A DNA stretch of 64,000 nucleotides from Diphasiastrum complanatum (taxonomy: Eukaryota > Streptophyta > Lycopodiopsida > Lycopodiales > Lycopodiaceae). The stretch lies in contig CM055097.1 in NCBI GenBank assembly GCA_029204225.1, forward strand, positions 70,174,252 to 70,238,251. Direction: 5' to 3'. The position numbers and the translations under genes are program-made. A model generated the notes under the pieces. It had not been told where the DNA came from, did no database searches, and worked only from the letters and a program-made list of their open reading frames with translations. Of the stretch, positions 11,500 through 22,427 are shown piece by piece; within the stretch, counting starts at the first letter, position 1; each line of letters begins with the position of its first letter.

Positions 11500-14400
11500 G
11501 AACCTTGCAGTTTTGTTCGTTCAATCCAATTGCCTCTCTTTGCTTGGTAAAGAGTGACTTGTCAAGCGATTTCGTGAGGAGATCTGCAATTATATTTTCT
11601 GATTTTATGAACTGGACCTGGAGCTCTCCTTTTGAGATCAAATCTCGAATATGATGATACTTCAGAGGAATGTGCCTTTTCTTTGAATGGAAGACAGGAT
11701 CTTGGGACAGATATGGCACTCTAAGAGTCCATCATCATCGTGCTTGGCCCCTCTTGTGGTATCCCGATTGCTTCCAACATCATTTGAAGCCACACTACCT
11801 TATTCGCCTGCGACATACTCAGCTTCGCAAGAGGATTGAGCTACCAAGGTTTGCTTTTTGCATATCCAGCTGATTGCAGCTCCGCACGCTATCATACATC
11901 CTCCAGTAATGGACTTGTTGTCATCTTTGCAGCTCGCCCAGTTCGCATCACTGTAGTGATGCAGCTCGAATTCTTTCTTTTCGTTTCTAGCTCTGTAGGT
12001 TAATCCAACATTCTGGGTACCCTTTAGATACTATAGGATTTGTTTGGCCATTTTTCAATGTGCTAGACCAGGATTGGAAGAGAATTGGCTCAATGCGTAG
12101 ACAGAGAAGGTCAGATCGGGTCTGGTACAAATTGTTAAGTACATCAGACTACCGATTAAGTTCTGGTAGGGAGTACCTGCCATCTTCTGTTCTTCCTCTT
12201 CTATTTTTGGGCAATCATGTTTCGTGAGCTTGGCTCCAGCTATCATTGGTGTGGCTTTCTCTTCACAGTCCATCATGTGGTACTGCTTCAGCACTTTTCT
12301 GGCGTATTCTGATTGACTCAAGTGCACTTCACCATTTGTTTGATCTCTTCTGATCTCCAGCCCTAGGCATTTTGTTGCTTCTCCAAGATCTGTGATTTCG
12401 TAGTTTTCAGAAATCTAACTCTTCGTGTCTTTGATCAACATCAAAGAGTTTCCTATCATCAACGAATCATCCACAGAAATGGTCAGTATCACAAAATCTT
12501 TTCCTACTCTTTTGATGTAGACATTATAGTCTGGTTGAGTGGGATTGAAGTCTAGAGACTTCAGAAGACCATCAAGCTTTTTGTACCAGGTTCGAGATGC
12601 CTGTTTTAGACCGTATATGCATCTCTACAATCGATAGACATATTGTCTATTGTCGGGGTCTTCATAGCCTTCTGGTTGCTTCATGAAAATTTTCTCCTCT
12701 AGATCTCCGTGTAGAAAGGCTGTTTTCACGTCAAACTAGTGAGTTTCCAGATTGTACTGTGTGACGTATGCAAGGAGCAGACTTATGCTTGTCATCTTGA
12801 CCATGGGCAAAAATGTGTCACAATAGTCAACACCATATCTCTACGTGTAGCCCTTCATGACAAGCCTTGCTTTGTAGCGGCCAATGGTGCCATCTGATTT
12901 CAGCTTTTTCTTGTACACCCACTTGCAGTCGACTACTTTTCTGTTTTCTTGCAGTGGCTCTAATGTCCATGCCTCGTTTTGCCTCATCGACTCGATCTCT
13001 TCTGACATTGCTTGTTTCCAAAATTCTCCCTTTGGACTCTAGATAGCTTTTTGGTATGTTGCTGGCTCTTCTGTGAAGCTGCAGTACTCAAACTGCGTGT
13101 CTTCACTCCATTGAAGATTGTCAGAATAGTGGTCTAGAGGTCTTCCTTGTCTTGTTGACCGAGGTTCGTTTCGTCGCTGCTCGAACATTTCTTGTTCGTG
13201 GGGTCGATCCTCTATTTCCTGCTGCTCTGGAGTCTGGGGTCTCGCATTCTGATTTGATGATTGTCCTCAGTCTTCCTCTTGAATAGGCAGTAGTGTGAAG
13301 ATTCCATGGCCTCTTTTGTCTTTCAGTCCAGGGAATGTGGACTCGTCAAAATTCACATCTATGCTCGAAACAACCTTCTTCGTGGTTGAATCGTAGAGTC
13401 TGTACACATGTGTTCCCTTCGAGTAGCCAACCATGATTGTTTGCTCGGATTTGTCGTCGAGCTTGCTTCTCTTTTCCTTTGGAATGTGCTTGTATGCTGC
13501 ACATCCAAACACTCGTGCATATGACAGATCAAGCTTTCTGCCTGTCCACATTTCATATGGTGATTTGCTCTCCAGCATTGTCGTTCTAGATCTGTTCTGT
13601 AGGTGTACTACTGCAGCTATTGCTTCGGCCCAAAATTGGCCTGGAAATTGAGCCTATGCCATCATGCATCTGGCTCCTTCGACTAGCGTTCTGTTTTTTC
13701 TTTCTGCCACACCGTTGTATTCTGGTGTGTATGTAGGAGTGAACTGGTGTTCGATCCCCTGTTCTTCATAGAATCTTGAGAATTCTATGCTTTTGTATTC
13801 ACCTCCATTGTCAAATCTAAGGATCTGTATTCTGTTTGAGGTGTGTCACTCTGTGAATGCCATGATCTTCTTGAAATAATCAAATACTTCGGATTTCTTC
13901 TTCAAGTAGTAGATCATGGTCATTCGACTATAATCATCTATGAACGTTAGAAAATATTTTGAACCTGAGAGCGAATATGTTTTCATCGGTCCACACACAT
14001 CAGAGTGGACAAGCTCAAGAACTTCCTTGGCTCTTCTTCCTTCGTGTGTGAATGGACTCCGATGTTGCTTGCCTTTCTGACAAGCTTTGCAGAACTCAGC
14101 CTCCGGCCTTGATATTTTGAGACCTGTGACAATGTCCTTTGTGCTCATGTCGTACAGGCTCCGCATGTTCAGATGATACAATCTCCTATGTCAGAGCTGA
14201 TGCTATCAGAGTTGCTGATTATTTTGGCCTGGTAGAGGTTTCCTTCTTTGCATCCGACCGTCAGCAACTTGTTTGTCATCTTCTCGATCATAAGGCAAGT
14301 GTTGTCGTTGAACAAAACTCGAATGCCTAGATCTGCCATCTTGGAGACAGATAGCAGATCTTTTCTGAGTGAGGGCACATAGAGTGCTCCTGGCAGCTTT

Positions 14401-15476
14401 ACTTGGTCTGACAATGTTTGTAGCTATAGAGAGCCGATGCCCTTGACATTGTGTCTGCTTCCATTGCCTAGAATCACCGCTCTATCGTTTTCGAGTTCGC
14501 GAAAGTTGATCAAGACCTTCTTGTTGCAGGTTATGTGAGATGTTGCTCCTGAATCGATGACTACATCGTAGTCATGTTCGGAGTAGCTTGTCGAAGCTTC
14601 GTCGAGTATCGTGAAAGCTTCGTCACCTCTTTCTGCATCTTTAGATGATTCTGCAACGTTTGCCTTTTCACCTTGGTTTTTCCTTTTTGGGTTGAATCTG
14701 TAGTCGTATGCAGAATGCCCTTTCTTCTTGTAGTGCATGCAAGGTATTGCTGGATTGAACTAGTATTTGTTGGCCGTATGGTCTGGTTTGTGGTAGTGAT
14801 CGCAGGAAGAAAATTGTTGATTCGAGGACTTCGTCTTCTCGAATCTTGGTTTTTTTTATTCTTCTTCTTTCCTTTCGTGAAGAGAGCCTTCTCTTGATCA
14901 CTGCTTCCCTCTCCTTTGTCTCTCATCAATGACAAAACTGACTGCTTTGTCGAATGTCATATCTGGTAGACTCAATATGAGCATTCTTAGTGGATGATAG
15001 GACGTCAGTAGAGATTTCATGAAGTACATCAGCTGCTGTGGTGCTGGGACCTGGTGCTCCTGTCCTGATGCAGCGAGTTGAGCTAAGATCGTTTTGAGCT
15101 TCTCAATGTGCTGATCCAATTGGTTGTCATCCCACCGTATTGATTGTAGCTGATTGTGAAGGTGCATGACTGAAGTTGCAGTCCTCACTTCATACTTCTG
15201 CTTTGATCTTTCCCATGCTGCATGGCTGCTTTTGCAGTCTCCAATCTGCATGAGTAGATCTTCATTTATGAACGAAACGATGATCGCCATTGCGCGCTCA
15301 TCCTTTCTGATCCATTCAGCTCTCTTCGGGTCTCCCTCTGGAGGCTGCACCTCTAAGAGCTCGGTCACCGACCAGATGCCTTTGTCCTTCAGGAGTGTTT
15401 TGATTTTGAATTTCCAGATTCTATAATTTGTGCCATCGAGATTGATTGCTACTCTGGTCTGGATTGTCGTAGCCAT
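11500..15476 (-). pseudogene. Copia-B gag-pol pseudogene
   Basis: The Gag frame (15476-14898, 192 residues) begins MATTIQTRVAINLDGTNYRI and holds the UBN2 core with WKFKIKTLLKD. A frameshift follows in the Lys-rich and zinc-knuckle region. The protease motif VIDSGATSH lies at about 14550, the GAG-pre-integrase and integrase motifs (FCKACQKGKQ, HSDVCGPMK, TFIDDYSR) at 14181-13846, integrase C-terminus at 13578-13267, reverse transcriptase at 13000-12055 and the RNase H end (ADLLTKSLDK) at 11719-11450. The reverse transcriptase box reads SVDD instead of YVDD. Stops and frameshifts separate the blocks. Copia-H carries a close relative of this Gag, so B and H are one lineage. Confidence 0.85.
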
Positions 15477-15528
15477 ATTATGTTGTCTGGAAGAATCACT
15501 ACTGGGATATCAGTAGTGACAACCTGTT

Positions 15529-15541
15529 GGCTCTGAAACCA
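15529..15541 (-). other. Copia-B primer-binding site
   Basis: The minus strand reads TGGTTTCAGAGCC directly after the LTR end TTGCGACA. It differs at one base from the TGGTATCAGAGCC complement of the plant initiator-Met tRNA 3' end used by most other elements here. Confidence 0.8.
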
Positions 15542-15969
15542 TGTCGCAAGAGTGCGTGTGTGGGACTGATTCGTGTTTGTCCTCACTTCATCTTCTTTAT
15601 CGCGAACAATTTCCTATCTTTTAATTTTCTTTTGTGCGGAAGCCCTTACAAGAACCCAGACACTCGACCCGCATCACAGAACATATTTTATTCTAGCAAT
15701 CATGATACAAAGCACAAGACGAGATGTACAAAAATAGAGTGACTGTTTTATCAGTTTTAATTTAGAGTGAATTCGTCAGTGTCTCGCTCGTTGGCGGAAT
15801 GACATTCTACTCTTTCGTTGTGTTCTACTCGTTGGCAGACTTTCATGCACAGCTATGATGTCTTTACTTTCTTACTCTATTTTCTACGTCTCTCTCTGTC
15901 TCTTACAGATATCTGTATTCACTTCTTACTTTTTTATGATCCAGAGAGGATCATTTATACCTCCACTAT
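15542..15969 (-). repeat. Copia-B 5' LTR, truncated
   Basis: It starts TGTCGCAAGAGTGCG beside the primer-binding site and matches 10709-11107. It ends abruptly within CCTCCACTATG, where a Copia-C reverse transcriptase segment begins. The 3' half of the LTR is missing. Confidence 0.75.
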
Positions 15970-17412
15970 GTCATCTAATTCGCCATGTAGGAATGTTGTC
16001 TTCTCATCAACGATGTGAATCTTGAGGTCGTATGCAACTGCATATGCAAATAGTATGCATAAGGAAGCATGTTTTACCACTGGAGAGAAGGTCTCAGTGT
16101 AGTCGATGTCGTACTTCTGAGAAAAACCCTTCGCGATAAGTCTGGCCTTGTATCTCAAAATATCTCCATTCGGTCCATACTTGAGTTTGTAAACCCATTT
16201 GCATTGCACTATTTTTTGTTTCTCTGGCATTGGTTGCAGTGTCCATATCTCATTCTTCTTCATAGATTTGATTTCTTCATATGATGGCTTGGATTCATTT
16301 GTCCTTCTCTAGACTGTCGATGGCTTCCTCGAATGTTTGTCGTTCGCCACTGAATCCACAAAATTGTTCGGATGTAGAAGCCGAACTGTTTGGCACAAAT
16401 CTTGCTGGTGCTCTTCGCTCTCTCGTTGATCTCCTAGGAGATTCTTCTAGTACTGTAATGCTCTTGCCTTTGTCTCTATGGCTAGATCTGGAACCATCTC
16501 GGTTTACAGCAGTTCTAGCAACGGGTAGGCCTGCGAACCTTTCTTCATCTGATTCGTCGCTCAGCTGATGTGGAGCTCGAACATCTTTGTCTGACTGTTC
16601 AGGTTCTGCTCCCTTTGTCATGGTTGGCAGGTTATAATACTGCTTCTCTAGGACTTCATAGCTGGCAGAATTATAGTCGACCATTGTTCTGGTCTCATCG
16701 AACTTGACGTCTCTTTCTGGCATGTAAATTGTATAGTATGACGAATTCGACCTTCTCGTCGAGCTTCTCTCGAAGCTTAGCAGGAATATGTGCATAAGCT
16801 GCACATCCAAAAATCCGAAAATGTGTCAGATTGGGTTTTCTACCCCACCATAGTTCGTGTGATGTCGTGTGAGAAACACCTATCCTGTTTTGGATGTAGG
16901 TAGCTGTAGCTACTGCTTCAGTCCGTAGCACTCTTGGTGCCTTGGAATAGGCCATCATGCACCTTGCGGCTTCCATGAGTCATGTTCTTTCTTTCTGCAA
17001 CACCATTGTGTTGCGATGTATAGGATGTTGTCCTTCTGTGAAAGATTCCTCAATCATTATAGAAATTAGTGATGTATTCTCCACCACGATCTATTCTGAT
17101 CTGTGTCACCTTGTTTCATGTGCATCTTTCTGCCCAATTTACATATTCTGTGAACTTGTCAAATGTCTCTGATTTATTGTGAATGGAATCTTTGTTGTTC
17201 TGTAGGAGTCTCTGGTAAATGGCGTTCGGGACATCTTCCCTCTCACGTCACTGGAGGTTGAATTAGTTGTATTCGAGATGCTTACTCCTGTGATAGCTCC
17301 ATGTTGGCTTGCTTGATACAATGCCATTGAGTTCATGTGGCATATTTGCCTGTGCCATAGAACATCTGCAGAATCATGGGCTTGATGTGCTTGATCTGTT
17401 GGTAGACATACC
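15970..17412 (-). pseudogene. Copia-C pol fragment (integrase to reverse transcriptase)
   Basis: Minus-strand pieces read, in pol order: a pre-integrase remnant near 17300, integrase end (ARCMMAYSKAPR, then ELWWGRKPNLTHFRIFGC) at 16976-16695, the Ser/Arg-rich linker (RRSTRERRAPARFVP) at 16810-16295, and the start of reverse transcriptase (YKARLIAKGFSQKYDIDYTE) at 16263-15970. Compared with Copia-F, its closest relative, about 130 bp are missing near 17195. That gap removes the first catalytic Asp of integrase. The 15970 end is cut by the Copia-B LTR and the 17412 end by insert P. The rest of this element lies at 24981-25735 and 27340-27775. Confidence 0.8.
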
Positions 17413-17831
17413 TGTTGGCAGATTCTCTGTCTTAGAATATGTTAACTAGTTTTCTTTGTTTCTTTCTTCTTCTACCTATCAGCAGAGACGATGGGCACTT
17501 CTTGAGATTAACTTTCTTGTTTAAAGGCCTAGATTAGGCAGAAGGGGCTGATAATCATGTAGTATTGTCCTGCCTGTCAGAGGACATCCAGATGGGTCCC
17601 TCTTGAACTGAATGCACATGCATAATCACCAAAATGCAAGCCAATGCGTTCAACAAATGATCTACGTTACTGCTCAGTTGAACAATGATGGATTCCTACT
17701 TCTACTTTGCTGCAAAATGAACTGAAATTAGATCCTAAGCATTATTATACTTGCATAAATTGACAAAACAAGAAACAAGAACTAATCTACAGCATTTAGA
17801 AGTCCAAGAATTAAGAAACCAATCAGTCTTT
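17413..17831 (-). repeat. Solo-LTR-like insert P, left part
   Basis: It starts TGTTGGCAGATTCT at 17413. The reverse complement of the other end of the insert (24973) reads TGTTGGCTGATTCT, so the 1.14-kb insert has TG...CA ends with 14-bp inverted termini and one mismatch. It is split by Copia-D, whose target duplication TCTTT is at 17827-17831. No coding content is seen. Confidence 0.6.
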
Positions 17832-18487
17832 TGTGAAAAATACAGATCCTAAGTGGATCTAAACTCCAAGATCATTGGCTTGAATGCTTGCACTCCAAAC
17901 TACATAAGCTAGGAATTGGCAACACATTCTATGCTACCTAGAATGCAAAGAACTTGATCAAAAAGCATTTATCACAAATGGAAACTTCCATAAACATCAA
18001 GTGCGGCCCAAAATAGCATTATACAGTCCATAATACATCAGCCTATCACTTTTGGAAAGCACCTAAGATCATACACAATAGCTTGAAGACAATACACACA
18101 ACAATGCTCTCAATGGAGGAAGAAACAATGACAATGATCTATTGATCTCAATGAAGCATACAAAAGGTTTCTCCAACCTGTTCTCCACAACTTCCCTACT
18201 ATTTATGGATGAGGAAGATGACTCTCTCTCCTCTCTCTAGAAGGTACTTGACCCTAGATATTCCCTATATAGGAAAAATAGCTAAAAATGGCTTATATGA
18301 CCAAAATACATCAAAATGGTCTCATTTTGAAGGGTATGAAGTTTGACACTTCATCATACTGAAAAAAATACAGTAAATAAAAACATTGTGGCCTGGTTCA
18401 CACGTGTGAAACTCCAGAACCAAAACTATTTACAATTTTAGCCAATTTAGGCCTCAAACTAGCTAGGAAATGTTGACAATTTTCACA
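17832..18487 (-). repeat. Copia-D 3' LTR
   Basis: It is 656 bp with ends TGTGAAAA...TTTTCACA, an inverted terminal pair. On the minus strand it follows the purine tract GTTGAAGAGGGAG (18488-18500). It has a palindromic TATA-like CCTATATAGG (18264-18273) and the palindrome TTCACACGTGTGAA (18397-18410). The Gag-Pol stop codon overlaps its first bases. Confidence 0.95.
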
Positions 18488-21400
18488 CTCCCTCTTCAAC
18501 ATTGGATGCTAGTTTCAACATAGTCTTTGAGCACATTCCAAGATTAGATCTATGCATTAAATATAGGTCCTTTCCCAATGGTTTGGTGAAGATATCAGCC
18601 ACACACTCCTTTGAAGAGACATGTTGAAGCTCCACCTCTTTGGCAATGACTTGATCTCTCACAAAATGGTGAGCAATCTCAATGTGCTTGCTCCTTGCAT
18701 GAAAAACAGGATTGCTTGCCAAACTTTGGGCTGAAAGGTTATCACAAAGTATGATTGGAGTCTTCTCTGGTTCCAGCAAGTGAAGATCCAATAACATCCT
18801 CTTGATCCAAAGAATCTCCTTGGTGCATGTTGTTAATGCCTTGTACTCGGCTTCGGTGGAAGATAGAGAGATAGTTGGTTGCTTCTTTGATAGCCATGAG
18901 ACCACTCCATCTCCAAGATAGATTGCAAAGGCACTTGTTGACTTCCTATCCATTTGATCACCTGCAAAATCTGAATCTGAAAATCCACAAAGGTTAGGTG
19001 TAGTACCTCCATACAAGATGCCAAAATCTCTAGATCCCGAGATGTATCTAAGTACTCTCTTTCCTAGCTTCCAATGAGCCTCACTAGGATCTTGCATAAA
19101 TTGACTTAGTTTACCAACCACAAAGCTTAGATCAGGTCTTGTGATGGTTAACCATATAAGAGATCCTATTAGCTTTCTATAGAGAGTAATGTCCTTGAAG
19201 GATCTTTCATTACTTCTTGTAGTTAGCTTTACATTTGATTCCATAGGAGTAGAAACAACTTTACAATCTTCCATATGAAACCTTTTTAGAATAGAGTTAA
19301 CATACTTTTCTTGACATATGAATGTAGATTTAGAAGTTCTAATAATCTCTATTCCTAAGATATAATGAAGTTTACCAAGATCTTGAATTTCAAACTCTCT
19401 TTTGAGTGCCATCTTGATTTCATCTATATCTAGATTGTTACCACCACTTAAGATAATGTCATCAACATAGATCAAAAGTAAAGTGATATCATTTTCATTC
19501 AATCTAAAGTAGAGAGAATGATCATACTCACTCATAACAAAGTTTTGAGAAAGTAAGAAGGAATTGAGCTTAGCATACCAACTCCTTGGTGCTTGCTTTA
19601 GCCCATACAAACTCTTTTGGAGATAGCACACATGATTAGGCTCATCATGTGAAACATAGCCCTCGGGTTGCTCCATGTAAATATCTTCTTCAAGATCACC
19701 ATTCAAGAAGGCATTAGTAACATCCATTTGCCACATATCCCAATCATAAAGAGTTGCAAGAGAGATTAGGATTCGAATAGTTACCATCTTTGCCACGGGT
19801 GCAAAGGTCTCATCATAGTCAATACCATATTCTTGAGCATACCCCTTTGCCACCAACCTTGCCTTGTACTTGTTGATTGATCCATCTTGATTTGTCTTGA
19901 TCTTGAAGATCCACTTACAACCAATTGCCTTCTTGTCCTTTGGAAGCTTTACCAACCTCCATGTGTTGCTTTTGATGAGTGCTTGATGCTCATGATCCAT
20001 GGCTTGGATCCATTCCTTCTTTTGAATTGCTTCACCTACACAAGTTGTTTCATCAAAAGAGGTAAGAAAAGCAAGTTTAGAGTTGTCCACCACTTGCTTT
20101 CCTTTTTCATCATAGGTTAGCCTTGATGGCTTAGCCCTTTGCCTTTGAGTCTTCCTTGAAGTTTGCTTTGGAGTGGCATCTCCATCTTCATCCAAGACAT
20201 CTTGCACATCATGATGATTAGTAGGCACATCAACATCAACATCAACAACATTGGAAACATTCTCTTCATGAAAGATGACATCCCTACTTATGACAACTTT
20301 CTTTGTAGAAGGAATGTACACTTTGTAAGCCTTGCTTACTTCACTATAGCCAACAAACACACCCTTCTTTGATGAAGGATCTTCTTTAGTTCTATCATCA
20401 AGTGTGATATTGACAAAACATGTACATCCAAAGATCCTACAATGCTTGACACTCGGCCTTCTACCATAAAGAACCTCATGAGGAGTTTTACCATCCAAGG
20501 AAGCACTTGTCCATCTATTACATAGATAGTTAGCACATGCTAAAGCTTCCCCCCAAAAAGACTTAGCAAGATTAGCATGTAGTCTCATTGCCTTGGCACA
20601 TTCACAAAGGGTTCTATTCTTCCTCTCGGCCACTCCATTCTGTTGTGGAGTCCTAGGACTAGACATCTCCCTCTTAATCCCATGTGCTATACAAAAGTCT
20701 TTGAACCTATTTGAGGTGTATTCCCCTCCATTATCAGATCTTAAGCATTTGATCTTTGTATTGAATTGGTTTTCCATTTCATTCTTGAACTTGACAAATG
20801 CAGCAAACACTTCATCCTTACTTTTAAGAAGATAGATCCAAGTATACCTACTAAAGTCATCAATGAAAGTTGCATACATCTTTGCCCCACCATTGCTAGT
20901 TGTACTAGAAGAATGAATATCAGAATGCACAAGTTGAAAAGCTTCTTTAGATCTAGAAGTAGATCTAGAATAAGCAAGTCTATGAGATTTGGACAAGGCA
21001 CAATGTTCACAAACACTATTTTTTGCAACAAGACTTTTAGGGAGACCAAGAACAAGCTCTTTCTTTGCCATTACCTCCAAAGATTTGAAGTTGGGATGGC
21101 CCAACCTCTTGTGCCAAACTTCTTGGTTTGTCAATTGCTCCCTAGCCATACATCCTTCATGATTAGAGATCACACATGCATCAAGCTTGAAAAGTTTACC
21201 ATGCCTCCTACCTTGAGCAATCAAGGATCCACATTTACTTATCAAACATGCATCTCCAATGAACTCCACATCAAGTCCTTTGTCAATCATTTGACTTACA
21301 CTAAGCAAATTCTTAGTGATTGAAGGAATGTACAAAACATTTTCAAGATTTGCTTTCCTATTTGTTGAAAGGGAAATAGGAATAGTGCCTATGCCTTTGA

Positions 21401-22427
21401 TGTCACATTGACCATCATTTGTAGTGTAGATGATGTTACCTTCTCCCTCATAAGACAATAAGGATGTAAAGTATTCCTTATGTCTTGTCATGTGAGATGA
21501 GGCTCCACTATCAATCCACCAAGGATCATTATCATCTAACAAACTTGAAGTCATAACAAGTGATTCACATGTGTTATGTTCTTCCTCATCTATTGTAAGA
21601 TTTCCTTGCCTCTCTCCTTGCTCTCTTTTCTTCTTATAACATTCATTTGCAAAATGACCTTTTATCCCACAATAAAAGCACTTGAACTTTGACTTATTGT
21701 TCTTAGTAGAAGAGGAAGAGGAAGAGTGATCATCATGATCAAAGTTACCACCTTTGGACCATTTCCCTTTGCCTTTACCTTTGCCCTTGAATTTGCCTTT
21801 TGTGAAGAAAGCCTCTTCACCTCCACCTTGCAAGGATGCACCATCAAGCTTTGATTGCAACCTATGTTCTTCAGCCAATAAGATTTCTTGCAAGTCAACC
21901 ACACTTGGCAAGACTCTTTGAATGGCAAAACTTTGCACAAGGTTAGCATGTTCATTTAGCAAACCATTCAACATAACTTGGACTATTTCACCATCTTTTA
22001 TGTTCTCATCAATGCATGCTAAATCATCACTTAGGGACTTAACTCTCAAGATAAATGCATGAGCACTTTCACCCTCTCTTTGCCTACTAGAAAATATTTG
22101 TCTCCTTAGGGTCAATACCCTAGATGTGGACTTTGATTCAAAGAGCTTCTTTAAGGCATTCCATGCCTCACTTGCACTTTGACACTTTCCAACTTCCTTG
22201 AGAAGTTCATTTGTAACATTCATTTTAATGATATGAAGAGCCCTTTTGGCCTTCTTATCAAACCTTTGTTGCTCTTGAAGTGTGAGAGGTCTCTCTTCAA
22301 TTTCTGCAACTATGTCCATGAGTTCATTCAACTCAAGTAAGGACTCCATCCTCACTTTCCAAGTAGAGTAGTTTGATGAACTCAACCTTTCACTAGACTC
22401 TAGCATGATCCCACCATTGGAAGCCAT
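18483..22427 (-). CDS. Copia-D Gag-Pol polyprotein
   Basis: A single 1314-residue frame starting MASNGGIMLESSERLSS. In order: Gag N-terminus (WKVRMESLLE, 23-32), UBN2 core (about 60-190), a Gly/Lys-rich stretch, CCHC knuckle C250-C253-H258-C263, aspartic protease DSGASSH (D306), integrase HHCC (H439, H444, C473, C476) and DDE (D503, D565, E601), reverse transcriptase with MDVTNAF (D902) and YVDD (987-990), and RNase H (D1151, E1192, D1229), ending near VADIFTKPL. All catalytic residues are present and no stop or frameshift is seen. Gag and Pol share one frame, as is usual in plant copia. The product would form cytoplasmic virus-like particles and copy the element through its RNA. The start is the first Met, the same MxSxGG/MLESSER start as in L and E. 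High confidence; activity is inferred. Confidence 0.95.
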   Translation of the reverse strand: MASNGGIMLESSERLSSSNYSTWKVRMESLLELNELMDIVAEIEERPLTLQEQQRFDKKAKRALHIIKMNVTNELLKEVGKCQSASEAWNALKKLFESKSTSRVLTLRRQIFSSRQREGESAHAFILRVKSLSDDLACIDENIKDGEIVQVMLNGLLNEHANLVQSFAIQRVLPSVVDLQEILLAEEHRLQSKLDGASLQGGGEEAFFTKGKFKGKGKGKGKWSKGGNFDHDDHSSSSSSTKNNKSKFKCFYCGIKGHFANECYKKKREQGERQGNLTIDEEEHNTCESLVMTSSLLDDNDPWWIDSGASSHMTRHKEYFTSLLSYEGEGNIIYTTNDGQCDIKGIGTIPISLSTNRKANLENVLYIPSITKNLLSVSQMIDKGLDVEFIGDACLISKCGSLIAQGRRHGKLFKLDACVISNHEGCMAREQLTNQEVWHKRLGHPNFKSLEVMAKKELVLGLPKSLVAKNSVCEHCALSKSHRLAYSRSTSRSKEAFQLVHSDIHSSSTTSNGGAKMYATFIDDFSRYTWIYLLKSKDEVFAAFVKFKNEMENQFNTKIKCLRSDNGGEYTSNRFKDFCIAHGIKREMSSPRTPQQNGVAERKNRTLCECAKAMRLHANLAKSFWGEALACANYLCNRWTSASLDGKTPHEVLYGRRPSVKHCRIFGCTCFVNITLDDRTKEDPSSKKGVFVGYSEVSKAYKVYIPSTKKVVISRDVIFHEENVSNVVDVDVDVPTNHHDVQDVLDEDGDATPKQTSRKTQRQRAKPSRLTYDEKGKQVVDNSKLAFLTSFDETTCVGEAIQKKEWIQAMDHEHQALIKSNTWRLVKLPKDKKAIGCKWIFKIKTNQDGSINKYKARLVAKGYAQEYGIDYDETFAPVAKMVTIRILISLATLYDWDMWQMDVTNAFLNGDLEEDIYMEQPEGYVSHDEPNHVCYLQKSLYGLKQAPRSWYAKLNSFLLSQNFVMSEYDHSLYFRLNENDITLLLIYVDDIILSGGNNLDIDEIKMALKREFEIQDLGKLHYILGIEIIRTSKSTFICQEKYVNSILKRFHMEDCKVVSTPMESNVKLTTRSNERSFKDITLYRKLIGSLIWLTITRPDLSFVVGKLSQFMQDPSEAHWKLGKRVLRYISGSRDFGILYGGTTPNLCGFSDSDFAGDQMDRKSTSAFAIYLGDGVVSWLSKKQPTISLSSTEAEYKALTTCTKEILWIKRMLLDLHLLEPEKTPIILCDNLSAQSLASNPVFHARSKHIEIAHHFVRDQVIAKEVELQHVSSKECVADIFTKPLGKDLYLMHRSNLGMCSKTMLKLASNVEEGV

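Larger units (their letters stand above)
10709..15969 (-). mobile_element. Copia-B, nearly complete but degenerate Ty1/copia element
   Basis: The minus-strand order is truncated 5' LTR (15542-15969), primer-binding site (15529-15541), gag start at 15476, protease, integrase, reverse transcriptase, RNase H, purine tract and 3' LTR (10709-11490). Both outer ends are damaged: the 3' LTR lacks about 26 terminal bases where it meets family N, and the 5' LTR stops at the junction with Copia-C. No target duplication can therefore be checked. Confidence 0.85.

Noticed and set aside
11221-11550. 109-codon plus frame within the Copia-B LTR
   Set aside because: Phe/Leu-rich, spans LTR non-coding sequence and the end of pol on the other strand; not a membrane protein gene.
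20766-21323. 185-codon plus-strand frame within Copia-D
   Set aside because: Antisense shadow of the integrase region of the intact Gag-Pol frame.
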